Assembly: GCF_037975245.1 (NCBI RefSeq)
Contig: NC_092576.1
Coordinates: 37,672,111 to 37,736,110 of the forward strand
Reading direction: 5' to 3'
From: Apostichopus japonicus
Lineage: Eukaryota > Echinodermata > Holothuroidea > Aspidochirotida > Stichopodidae
Length of the DNA stretch: 64,000 nt
Shown: in pieces, positions 54,760-64,000 of the stretch
Layout of the letters: every line of letters starts with the position of its first letter
Position numbering within the stretch: the stretch's first letter is position 1
Program-made: the position numbers and the translations under genes
The notes under the pieces: model-generated
The model's database searches: none
What the model was told of the DNA's origin: nothing
What the model saw: only the letters and a program-made list of their open reading frames with translations

Positions 54760-55635
54760 TTTACTTTAAAAGATCTGGAAGATCACCAGGCTGCAAAATG
54801 TGTAGGTTGACCAGTCTGTTACAAGTATATACTTTAATTTACAGTATGTATCACATTTATATTCCGAGTATCAGCAACGGCAGTAGCAGGCAGCTGTGAT
54901 TTACCATAGCCAATAATACTGATAGGTCCAATTTAGGGCTAACGTTAGGCCTAGGCTAGTCTACTCTAACTCTAACCATGGTCTTAATTTATTTGTGTTC
55001 AGCATGAAGGTATTTACTCTAAATGTTATTAATATATCCGGAACACTTTTAAGGAATTTACTTACAATGCATATACTCCACCAAAGTTCTAAAAGCCAAC
55101 TTCAAATGGGCAACGTTTACGGTAACCTGCGGCACTTTCCTTTGTAGACTACATGGCTAGGCCCACATAAAGTAACGTTGAATGTAGGCTATTGGGATAG
55201 CAACGATACGATCCGTTCGACTGCCCTGCCACCGAACACAGAAAGAACTGCTTATGTGTGGGGGCGTTGTTTCGTTACGTGTAAATTTGCCAGTTAAAAT
55301 AGAAACTCTTATTTTCTTAAATATCCCAAATTAATGGAAAAAAAAGTACAATTACGAAGATTTCAGTGTAATTAGAGGAACCTTTAAGTTTCGGAACTAT
55401 ATATAGCCGCATTTGGTCAAAATCGAGGTGTAAAGTTGGGATCAACATATATACCATGTTTGTAATTCTGTTATATACCCTTCGGAATTACCTCCACTTT
55501 TGAGGGGAAATTTTACCCTTTAAATGAACGATTTTTTTTTGTAACTTCGGAATTGAAAAGTTTATGAGGTTTTCTCTTAACTCGAAATAATCATTCTTCA
55601 AAGGAAGTGAAATTGATTGAACAAGAAGACCCTGG
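54760..55635. other. No recognised gene
   Basis: Unique sequence leading into the repeat that precedes the third (TA)n tract. Confidence 0.35.
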
Positions 55636-56409
<774 letters not shown>

Positions 56410-56461
56410 CTGCAGGATTTTCATTTAGGGTCACACTGGCGTCCAGGTTTATAGCTCCATG
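56410..56461 (-). CDS. Candidate 52-bp exon (minus strand), unrecognised
   Basis: On the minus strand CTGTTTCCTAG precedes it and GTAAAAATG follows. In phase 0 it reads HGAINLDASVTLNENPA plus one base. If entered from the phase-1 end of the 57,382-57,458 candidate it would instead read AWSYKPGRQCDPK and stop. The two readings cannot be separated by sequence alone. Confidence 0.27.
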
Positions 56462-56734
56462 CTAGGAAACAGGAATGGGCTAAACTTATCTTACATTTTA
56501 ACGACATGGAATTGTTTCAACTATTCTTAACCATATATTATGTATCAACATTGTTAATATTGAGGAAAACAATAAGTACTGAATATCAAAATGAAAGAAA
56601 AGATCCCGGTACTTGGTGAATGGCAGTAAATATTTATTTACTATTTCATTTTCAGCCTTGGTAGGATTTTTCTCTTAACTTATTTACCCCAGGCTATGAA
56701 TGAGCTAGGTATCACCTGGAAGGAGGATTTATCT

Positions 56735-56960
56735 CATGTGGTTTTCTAGTCCAGAATTTCACAAGAAATAAGAATATCTTGGGTAAAAAGTCCAAACTTT
56801 GGACGCAAAGAGGGGTTCTATTTTTTTGGGGGGGGGGTCCATTTATTAACGAAAAAATACCAGAGGTTACATTTACACACAAATAGGATAAAATCTGGTT
56901 TTCTAGACCATAATTTCATAAGGAATTAGAGTATCTTGGGTTAAAACATCCGATTCTGAT
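56735..56960. repeat. Short tandem duplication, period about 157 bp
   Basis: GGTTTTCTAG, ATTTCA(C/T)AAG and TATCTTGGGT follow one another near 56,740 and again near 56,897. Confidence 0.7.
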
Positions 56961-57381
56961 ATATTCATGACGTAGACGGCTGTATATGACTTATGATATC
57001 AATGTCACCAGCCCTGTTTAATTGTTGCATTTACACAATAACATTCTATAATACTACCACTAATGACGTCATAGTACTCATCTCATCATTAAAAACACTT
57101 ATGTACCCTCAGTCTGTTATTTATTTACTTATGGTGTACCTTTGCCATTCCTTGAACCAACCTTGGATTTAAAGGAGTTTGTTTGAACAATGCAATAAAA
57201 AAAAAAGTCCAATTTAAATGTGTTATCAACACTGTATGATGGCCACAGCATAGTAGAGTAGTTTAATATCATTGTGGTATAACAAGTGTGTGTTACATTA
57301 CACAGTATGTACTGTAACCATTATACATGGTATTGTAACATAATGTAGTGTTAGCCATACCTTGTACACACATAGCCATAC

Positions 57382-57458
57382 CTTTTACATTCATTCTTTT
57401 TAATTCTTCTGAGATTTTCTCTGGTCTGATAGATGTAGGTGGTGTGCAGTTAGTAAAC
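57382..57458 (-). CDS. Candidate 77-bp exon (minus strand), unrecognised
   Basis: On the minus strand TTTTTATATCACAG precedes it and GTATGG follows. Only one frame is open: FTNCTPPTSIRPEKISEELK then RMNVK, entering with one base and leaving with one base of a split codon. The composition looks coding. It lies downstream of the NLR stop at 59,024, on the same strand. Confidence 0.33.
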
Positions 57459-58215
57459 CTGTGATATAAAAATAAATATATCAAATGATCTTATGGTTTT
57501 CTTGAAAAACTAACAACCAGCTGACCTTACTATAGCCAGGTAACATAATTATAATCAGAGAATACATAACTGTATTGTTTCAACAAAATGCAAAAATTTG
57601 CAATTAAAATAACAGAGTTTTATTGAATCCACTTTATGGAAATATATTTTGCCTCCGTGAGTTTTCAAAAATTCTAAATATGCAACCTAACTTACATACT
57701 TAAGGAAATGTAGTAAAGTAAGTTAATGCCTTCTTTTTTGTGTGTGTTAAAAAAAAACTGATTTTTTGTTTAATTCATTCTTCATCTATTTTAATTTCGC
57801 CTGAAATAATAGTGAAGTATTTGAATTAATTTCAAATATTGATAATTACCCTCCCCCACTCTCAAAAATTAAATTATTAAACATAAACGTTCCTTCTTGT
57901 CCTACATGGCAGTGAATGTGTTTAACGTTAAGGTAAACTTTGTCAAATAGACATGTTAGGTGCAGCACCTACCGTTAATGTATACGGCTATATGACAACA
58001 TGCTTACAAGAAAATGTGAGGTAAAGAGAAAAAAATCTTTAAATTTGCATCTGTTGTACAATCATTTTCGCCCTACCGCCAAGTTACATTGTACATGATA
58101 TACACGTCAGCATATGCTATGAATATTGGAAAGTAATTTCAATAATTCCGTATTTTGTCCTAATATACAATTATAACGATTTTGGATTACAACGATGGCT
58201 GGTAGTTTAACTTAC
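57459..58215. other. No recognised gene
   Basis: AT-rich. Intronic if the flanking candidate exons are real. Confidence 0.35.
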
Positions 58216-58230
58216 AGCTATTTCAGATTC
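58216..58230 (-). CDS. Candidate 15-bp micro-exon (minus strand)
   Basis: A T tract and TGTTACAG precede it on the minus strand and a perfect GTAAGT donor follows. It reads ESEIA in phase 0, and the other two frames contain stops. It is too short for any other evidence. Confidence 0.2.
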
Positions 58231-58239
58231 CTGTAACAT

Positions 58240-59023
58240 TTTTTTTTCACACAGATTACATCAAACTTACTTTTTTTTTTTCCTTCCATTTATTTCAACT
58301 ATACATTAATATACATTAATATACAAGTATACAAATAACGTATCCATTCAAAATAGCAAATGTTAAATAACAATGAAAATGAGCTACACAAGGCAGTATA
58401 ATAACGAAATAAGTATGATAAGAACAATTATAAAAATAACCACAACAAGAATCCAAGACTTACTAGAAAATATTACAACGAATAACAGCAAAATATAACA
58501 ATTGAGGTTGCGGAAATTGAGAAAAATTTGAGGTTTTTATTAATGAGGAGAAAGCATCCTTGAGTTCCTCGAAATTAATTTTATTCTTATTATTATTTTT
58601 GTTGTGACGAAAAATATAGTTCTCCACCTTTAATGCAAACGTGAACTTATGAATAAATTCATTACAACTTAAGGTCTTGTTTTGACGCTTGGTACTGAAA
58701 ATATAGAACTTAAGATGAAGAATGAGAAAATTAAAAGGGTGACGTTTCTTTAATAAAAACCCGAAGAAGAAATCCTTTTTTGTGAAACTTCATCAAACTT
58801 CCTATCATCTCCAGCCATAGTGTCCCTCTATGATGGTATATTTGATAATATTTGTTGTATATTACCTGTTGTTGGTTCCTTTCATTACAGGGTAACAATT
58901 TAGCATAATTTCATAAACATGTTGTAATTATCCCACACTTTCTTCTCCTCATATTCATGCTATCTTGTAAGTCACTTACCAAAGTGTCCTGAATTTCTTA
59001 GACGACAGTACATAGTTCAATAA
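58240..59023. other. No recognised gene; 3' flank of the NLR pseudogene
   Basis: AT-rich sequence downstream of the stop codon at 59,024-59,026 (minus strand). No clear polyadenylation signal can be singled out. Confidence 0.35.
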
Positions 59024-59188
59024 TCATACGGTGTCTTCCTCAGTAAGTTCTGGTTTATCACTTCCTGCATTCACCAATAACTTCTCCATTGATGAGAGGC
59101 TTGGTAGAGCAATACCAGATCGGAGGATGATGGTATTGTTGTCAACCTTACTGAAAGACCACTCCAGCCTTAGGTCATATATCGGGAT
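59024..59188 (-). CDS. NLR paralogue 2, last exon
   Basis: The acceptor is CTCTCTTTAG on the minus strand. The exon has 54 codons then TGA. It reads IPIYDLRLEWSFSKVDN, then IILRSGIALPSLSSMEK, ending TEEDTV. It pairs with 36,722-36,862 of paralogue 1, which has the same start and phase. The stretch itself is undamaged. Confidence 0.8.
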   Translation of the reverse strand: MPIYDLRLEWSFSKVDNNTIILRSGIALPSLSSMEKLLVNAGSDKPELTEEDTV

Positions 59189-60090
59189 CTAAAGAGAGAT
59201 GGATAAAACATGAACTGTAGTTAAGCTGCATGAAGTCATTGACGGTAAATATTAGTGTACGTACTTACCGCTATGAACAGAATATTAGCTTTTATACAAA
59301 TTAAAAGAAAAACAATACTAAAGCCTCTGGTCCCTCCTCAAAAAAAAAAGAACTCGATTCATTGCATTAATTTTTTTTTTTGAATTTGAGGTGCCCTGTT
59401 TTTTAGAGTGCCAATCTGTTATGTAAACTACTTCACTTTTTTGTTAAATATGAATATAGAAAATTAAATGAATAATTGTGCGCTTTGTTCTTATTCTGGA
59501 AGTTGTGGTATGGAAATCCTTGGTAAATTAACAGTTGTCGGGACGTTTCCATGTGGTGTGGTTAGACACGAATCCCACTATCCTTGAATTTATGCACCCC
59601 TATCCAACCCCCTCCCCCGAGAATTAAAAACAAAGAAAATCATAAATCATATCATAGTATTAGTTACAGTCTTTAACGGTTTGGTTGAATGGTCATATTA
59701 ATGGATTATCAATGAATTGAGTTGGACGGGTAACATGTAATTCAGTCATAAATTTACTTATAGTGACACAGCAAGCAGATTTCATAATATAACATACACG
59801 AACCGTACATTATACTGCAATATGCTAAAAGTGCAAAAGTGACGAATTTTAAACAATCCAAAATATATTACCAATCATCATAACATTGTACTTATATTAA
59901 GACTACATTATATTGCATCAGTATTATGCATAAGTAAAGGTATTTCTAATTTATTATAGTGGGTTTTTGGTGAGATTGTAGCTGATATCATAGAACTGAG
60001 ATACATAAGGAAATTCGTCAAGAATACAAAAAAAAGGATTATAATAAATCATAAAAATAATAACGAATGAGTGTCCTCGATAATACTTAC

Positions 60091-61504
60091 GTTATGACTT
60101 GATGCTATCTGTAGCAGCTGTACGGTAGACCTTTGTAGTAACTTGCTGCCATTGATTGCGATGAAAACCCTCTTAGACCAGAGCTCTGTTACAGTCTTCC
60201 TGATCTCCTCAATGTCTCCATTTTGTTCCAAAATGCAGAGGATTGCAAACTTATCACAATCCTCTCTCTTCTTCAAATATTTGATGATGTGAAGAGCAGC
60301 TGTAAGGCTTAGTCCACATGCGAATCGAAAGTCATACTGGAGGCCAAATGGATCCATGTTACCCAGAGTTTGTTCTAATTCAGCTGAATTCTTCACACTA
60401 GCAGCGATATCCGCGACTCTAAATGATGCAAACCCCTCACAGAATAGTTTATGGTAGAAGTTTACTTCAATCTTGGTATTAATGTTATCACCAGGAGTTT
60501 CTCCATCGGGAATATGAACGACCTTTTCCTCTACTAAAATACCAACACGGATATAGTGATCATAAAACGCTTGACCAACTCGTTTACAGAACGCATCTTT
60601 CCCCCACACAATATGTTGATTCTCTCTATTGAGACCTTCAAATGCTATTATATCAAGTTACCTTCTGCTGCCTTGTTTCTGGTGTGACTGTGAAAACATT
60701 ACATCATGTAGATGGAAAACTCCGTGACATACTTAAATTTCTGAAAGTCCCTCCTTTCATCAGTCATGTGAGCGAATGTAACGAAGAATAGAGGAACTTG
60801 GCAGAGATCGTCAAGAATAGGGTTTCCTTTCAAACCTTGTTTAATATTATCAATAGCCTTTTCATTTTCGTCTCCAGTGATGGCTTTGCGAATGTACTGA
60901 TCACGCGCAGTTCCATCAAAACCTTTCAACTTGACTCTTTTGGTTTCTGATTTGTCAAAGTCTTTTGGTAGATACCTGGTAGATACCTACGTCACTTCCT
61001 GTGGTTTGATCTCTTTCAGGATACTCGTCATAGCCATCCAGGAGAACTTTAACTCTCTGGCAGCCTTCCAGAATAGCTGTAATGTCAGATTGTTCACGGG
61101 GCTCGTTTGGTAATAGAAACATTTTGATCGCCCTGTAAATGGACTTTGCTTTACCCAGCTGTCTCAGTCGTAGAATAATTAACACATCTGCATCAAAGAA
61201 AGGGATTCCTTTACACCGTTAAACCAGCCATAGGCTAACTGAAGGGTAAGTGTTGATTTACCGTACCCTGGTTCACCCTCTATAATTCGACGTACTGATT
61301 TAATACGCGGATCAGTGAACATATGATTATATGACGCCAAACGTTCCCATGTTTCGTCGGTGGAGATGAAACCCTCAAAGCTGCCCTCAACAAATACTTT
61401 ATCTACACAGTAGAGTGTATCTTTGATATAAGGGATCGGTTGAACTGCGTCATATCGTTCCTTGTACGTAGACTTCAGTTCTGTGAGAAAGATTTCTTTC
61501 TTTT
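60091..61504 (-). pseudogene. NLR paralogue 2, NACHT exon (disrupted)
   Basis: The acceptor TTATATTCAG at 61,505 and the donor GTAAGT at 60,085-60,090 are both good. The exon reads from KKEIFLTELKSTYKERYDAV through a conserved FEGFISTDETWERL-like region to the Walker A, Walker B, helical and winged-helix parts and on to ASSHN. The reading frame changes at least three times and passes one clear nonsense codon, as listed for the whole gene. The last long open piece is 186 codons (60,049-60,609, running past the donor). Intron 902 bp to the last exon. Confidence 0.85.
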
Positions 61505-61847
61505 CTGAATATAATGAAATTAAAAAGTAAACAATGAAATCAATATTAACGTAAGGTATAAACTACGTTCAATTCAACAAGCCTTCATAGGAAAATGTGA
61601 TTTGCTTTGCAGTTGAAAAACCATACCCCCGTCCCTCATTGACACGTATGCAATTATTAAAGTATATACAATTATTACTGAAATTAGAAAATTTGCAAAA
61701 TTTAAAGACTTCAATACACATTTAAGGAATTAAGGCCACTGTTGAATACAAGTTTATGCTATTGATTTTAAAATGACCTATCAGTAAGGTCATTCGTTTT
61801 CAATTTGTCTTGTTAGAATAACTGCATCAGAGCGAGAATATACGGAC

Positions 61848-62090
61848 CTTCCAAAGTCAGTGCTTGTTGGGTTGATGGCTCAGCTCTTACAGGAGTTGAC
61901 TGGTTCGATCTGGTAAGCTGACGGGAAATATTTCTTGCCTGTCGTCTGATCCGATCCATACTTCCGTTGTTCTAGTCACCTCGGAGCTATTAAAGGATTC
62001 TCGCTCGCATGATGTTTCTTTTAGCATGTAATTAAAACAGCGGCGTTTACACGCCCATAGCCTTTGCACACCTTGTGCACTGTGAACTAC
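61848..62090 (-). CDS. NLR paralogue 2, first coding exon with 5' UTR
   Basis: An acceptor-like ATCGTTAACAG ends at 62,091, so 62,090-61,960 would be 5' UTR. Coding starts at ATG 61,959-61,957: MDRIRRQARNISRQLTRSNQ, then STPVRAEPSTQQALTLE plus one base, to donor GTCCGT. That single G joins with AA of exon 2 to make a Glu codon, so the phase fits. The UTR contains a small upstream ATG frame. The GTCCGT donor is weak, and this exon is inferred mainly from phase and position. Confidence 0.55.
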
Positions 62091-62640
62091 CTGTTAACGA
62101 TGACAAATAAGTATTATAACCATATTAGAAGTGAAAGAACAAACGTTAACTAAAATAGGGTCTACTCCGTGTGCATATATACAGTACCGTATACATCAAC
62201 CTATCGAAATATGCATCAGATCGCTGTCACTCGAAGAAAGGAAGCGTCCTTTTTTCGAGGCGCTGGAACATGAGAGAAGCTTGCAAAATAAAGAAGAAGA
62301 AAATGGGGTCAACAAGCAAAAAAGCTTGTAAACCAGACCACTAGATAACGTGTAGTAGTGGAATATACAAACGTTGCCCTTTTATCTTATAACTAATCAT
62401 TTTTTGTGAAGATTGACGATGAGATTGCCATATGTTTGAATCGTGTAGTATACAACGTTTCAGTGCTGACATAATATGAACTATGTAACTACGTCGATGT
62501 GCAAAACGCTGCCCTAAATGTTTTCCCACATGACTAATTGTTTTTGATGATACTGTGATATTCAACTTAATCAGTGTGAGACGGTAATATTCAATAAAAG
62601 ATATACATGCTGTCATACGACTGGCTTGGTATTGACGCGA
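62091..62640. other. Upstream flank of NLR paralogue 2; no recognised gene
   Basis: Two short frames (62,131-62,331 plus and 62,341-62,616 minus) have no recognisable features. A first non-coding exon or promoter could lie here but cannot be pinned down. Confidence 0.3.
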
Positions 62641-62649
62641 TTTATATTT

Positions 62650-62856
62650 GGTATCAAACAGACTATGATTTAAACAAAAAAATAATTATCTAAGGGCTTT
62701 GGAGCAAACACCAAACGACTCAAGTTATCAACTCTCAGCGCCAGTCTCCTTACATCGAGAATGTAGCCATCTGATTATGACGATGTTACGTCAAATGTAT
62801 AACGCGAGTCTTTTTGCAGAGGAATAGATTTTAGCCAAAAAGGCGACCCCTCTATC
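62650..62856 (+). repeat. Diverged direct repeat, copy 1
   Basis: It runs from AAACAGACTATG to TTTAGCCAAAAAGGCG. The same order of words, with many differences between, is seen at 63,760-63,957. The fold-back element lies between the two copies. Confidence 0.5.
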
Positions 62857-62859
62857 CTA

Positions 62860-63576
62860 TGGAACGCGAAAAGGACCACAACATATGATAATGTTAATGA
62901 TGATCTAATTTTATACGTTCATGTACTAAAAAACTTACGATCATGTACTGAACATATACGATGATGTACTAAAACACTAAGATGTACATCAAACATAAAG
63001 GATGATGTTATAAAAAGATGTACATCAAAACATGCGAAGATGTACTAAAAACGTAAGATGTACATCAAAACATATACGATCATGTACTGAAAACTTGAGA
63101 TGATGATGAAAAAGCGCAAGTTACAATAAAGTGGCGAATGAATATCCGTTATTGTCGTTTGAATACGCGTATGAATATCCATATATAAGGAATATAGGAC
63201 TATCAAATTTGATACCGAAGCCCCGCCCCTAATGGTTCTTAATGAGTAATTTACACTGAAATGCATACTCGTATGCATACGCCACATATGAATATACATA
63301 CGCGTATGCAGACGCCACATCTTTTGAACATAAGATTATAAGTACATGATCGTATTTGTTTTGATGTACATCGTACGTTTGTAGTACATGGTCGTATATG
63401 TTTAGAACATGATCGTATACTTTAAGTACATGATCGTATATGTTTGGTACATGATCGTAAATTTTTAGTACATGATCGTGTATTTTTAGTACATGATCAT
63501 AAGTTTTCAGTACACGATCGTATAAAATTAGATCATCATTTACATCATCATATGTTTTGGTCCTTTTCGCGTTCCA
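62860..63576 (+). mobile_element. Fold-back miniature element with TA target duplication
   Basis: The ends TGGAACGCGAAAAGGACC and GGTCCTTTTCGCGTTCCA are exact inverses. The inverted repeat continues inward for about 70 bp (through TATGATAATG and AGATCATCAT-type words) and then as looser arrays. Both sides are flanked by TA (62,858-62,859 and 63,577-63,578), as in Tc1/mariner-type insertions. The right half holds about seven 21-bp units of the form AGTACATGATCGTATATGTTT, and the left half holds the inverted counterpart. The centre (63,130-63,330) is unique and non-coding. Confidence 0.87.
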
Positions 63577-64000
63577 TACTATCCAGCCAGAGCAAGGAAG
63601 CTAGGTACTGTACACGTCTTAGAATAATACTTAATTATAGATGACTAGCAACTAAGTCGCATGCAGGCTATATTCAGATGTTGCTGTAATTAATTAATGT
63701 ACAGCAAGAGTTTGTTGTTTTAGCTGACTCACTTATACATACACACGTTGTTGGCATTAAACAGACTATGTTTCTAATTTAAGTTTTAAGAAAAGAAAAA
63801 TAGATAGAGCCTGTGCAAGAACACCACCAATTTTATTAATCAACCTTTAGTCCACTTACATTGATATTTTGACCGTGAAATCTTCAGGGCGTGATGTCAA
63901 ACTTGTATCACGATTCCTTCGCAAAGGGAATATAGTTTAGCCAAAACGGCGTAGCTTATAATATTGACTATGAGTGACATATTTGTCCATAGCATGTTGT
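63577..64000. other. Flank of fold-back element with direct repeat copy 2; no gene
   Basis: 63,760-63,957 resembles 62,650-62,856 (AAACAGACTATG near the start, TTTAGCCAAAACGGCG near the end). Nothing else is recognised up to the window end. Confidence 0.45.

Larger units (their letters stand above)
59024..61959 (-). pseudogene. NACHT-domain NLR gene, disrupted (paralogue 2)
   Basis: A three-exon gene on the minus strand: start ATG at 61,959, exon 2 at 60,091-61,504, and final exon ending at 59,024. The gene type is an NLR, a cytoplasmic immune sensor whose NACHT NTPase drives oligomerisation. Visible motifs in order are Walker A GEPGYGKST, Walker B VLLDGYDEYPE, GFDGTARDQYIRKA, LCQVPLFFVTFAHM, and a winged-helix-like segment around VWGKDAFCKRVGQ. 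No LRRs are seen, and the N-terminus is only a short basic stretch. Damage: a frameshift near 61,200-61,210; loss of the roughly 25 residues after Walker B, where the sensor-1 TTRP-type strand should be, with a frame change near 60,970-60,990; TAA at 60,699-60,701; and stops plus a frameshift near 60,640-60,660. Splice sites and both ends are intact, so it is recent. Assembly error could explain single indels but hardly all of these. Confidence 0.85.

Overview
The window looks like animal nuclear DNA, most likely from a marine deuterostome and probably an echinoderm, perhaps a sea cucumber. It is AT-rich, dominated by non-coding sequence and transposon remnants, has short exons with GT-AG splice sites, and carries NACHT-type NLR sequence of the kind that is expanded in echinoderms. 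The taxon is an inference from gene style, not a direct reading. I see no CRISPR array, tRNA or rRNA. Nearly all long open frames are chance frames in repeats or AT-rich DNA.

Layout. (1) 1-12,197 and 39,105-49,093 are two arms of a very large inverted repeat. The arms match nearly base for base over most of their length, apart from four large length differences, and each ends inward in a (TA)n tract. The left arm may continue beyond the window. The arms hold hAT-type miniature elements, including a 2.4 kb composite made of two elements with an unusual target-site-duplication arrangement, a minisatellite-filled element, and one copy of a dispersed 0.6 kb miniature transposon at the same site in each arm. 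(2) The 26.8 kb spacer (12,436-39,034) is mostly without recognisable genes. It holds a dead LINE 3' end, a clean hAT miniature element, TTAGTC-motif arrays, a 145-bp tandem repeat, two large (TCA)n arrays, candidate micro-exons on the minus strand, and two intact-looking 3' exons of an NLR-like gene (38.87-36.72 kb, minus). (3) 49.1-56 kb holds a 672-bp tandem repeat, a truncated copy of the dispersed element and a third (TA)n locus. (4) 56.4-62.1 kb holds further candidate micro-exons and an NLR gene on the minus strand (start ATG at 61,959, Walker A, Walker B, C-terminal exon with stop at 59,024). It carries several frameshifts, a stop codon and an internal deletion, so I call it a pseudogene as it stands. 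(5) 62.8-63.6 kb is a fold-back element with a TA target duplication.

The two NLR loci share the same last intron position and a homologous final exon, so they are paralogues. The spacer copy stops being recognisable about 170 bp before the inner edge of the right arm, so the inverted duplication may have cut it off from its 5' part. No gene in the window can be assigned a complete, intact product.
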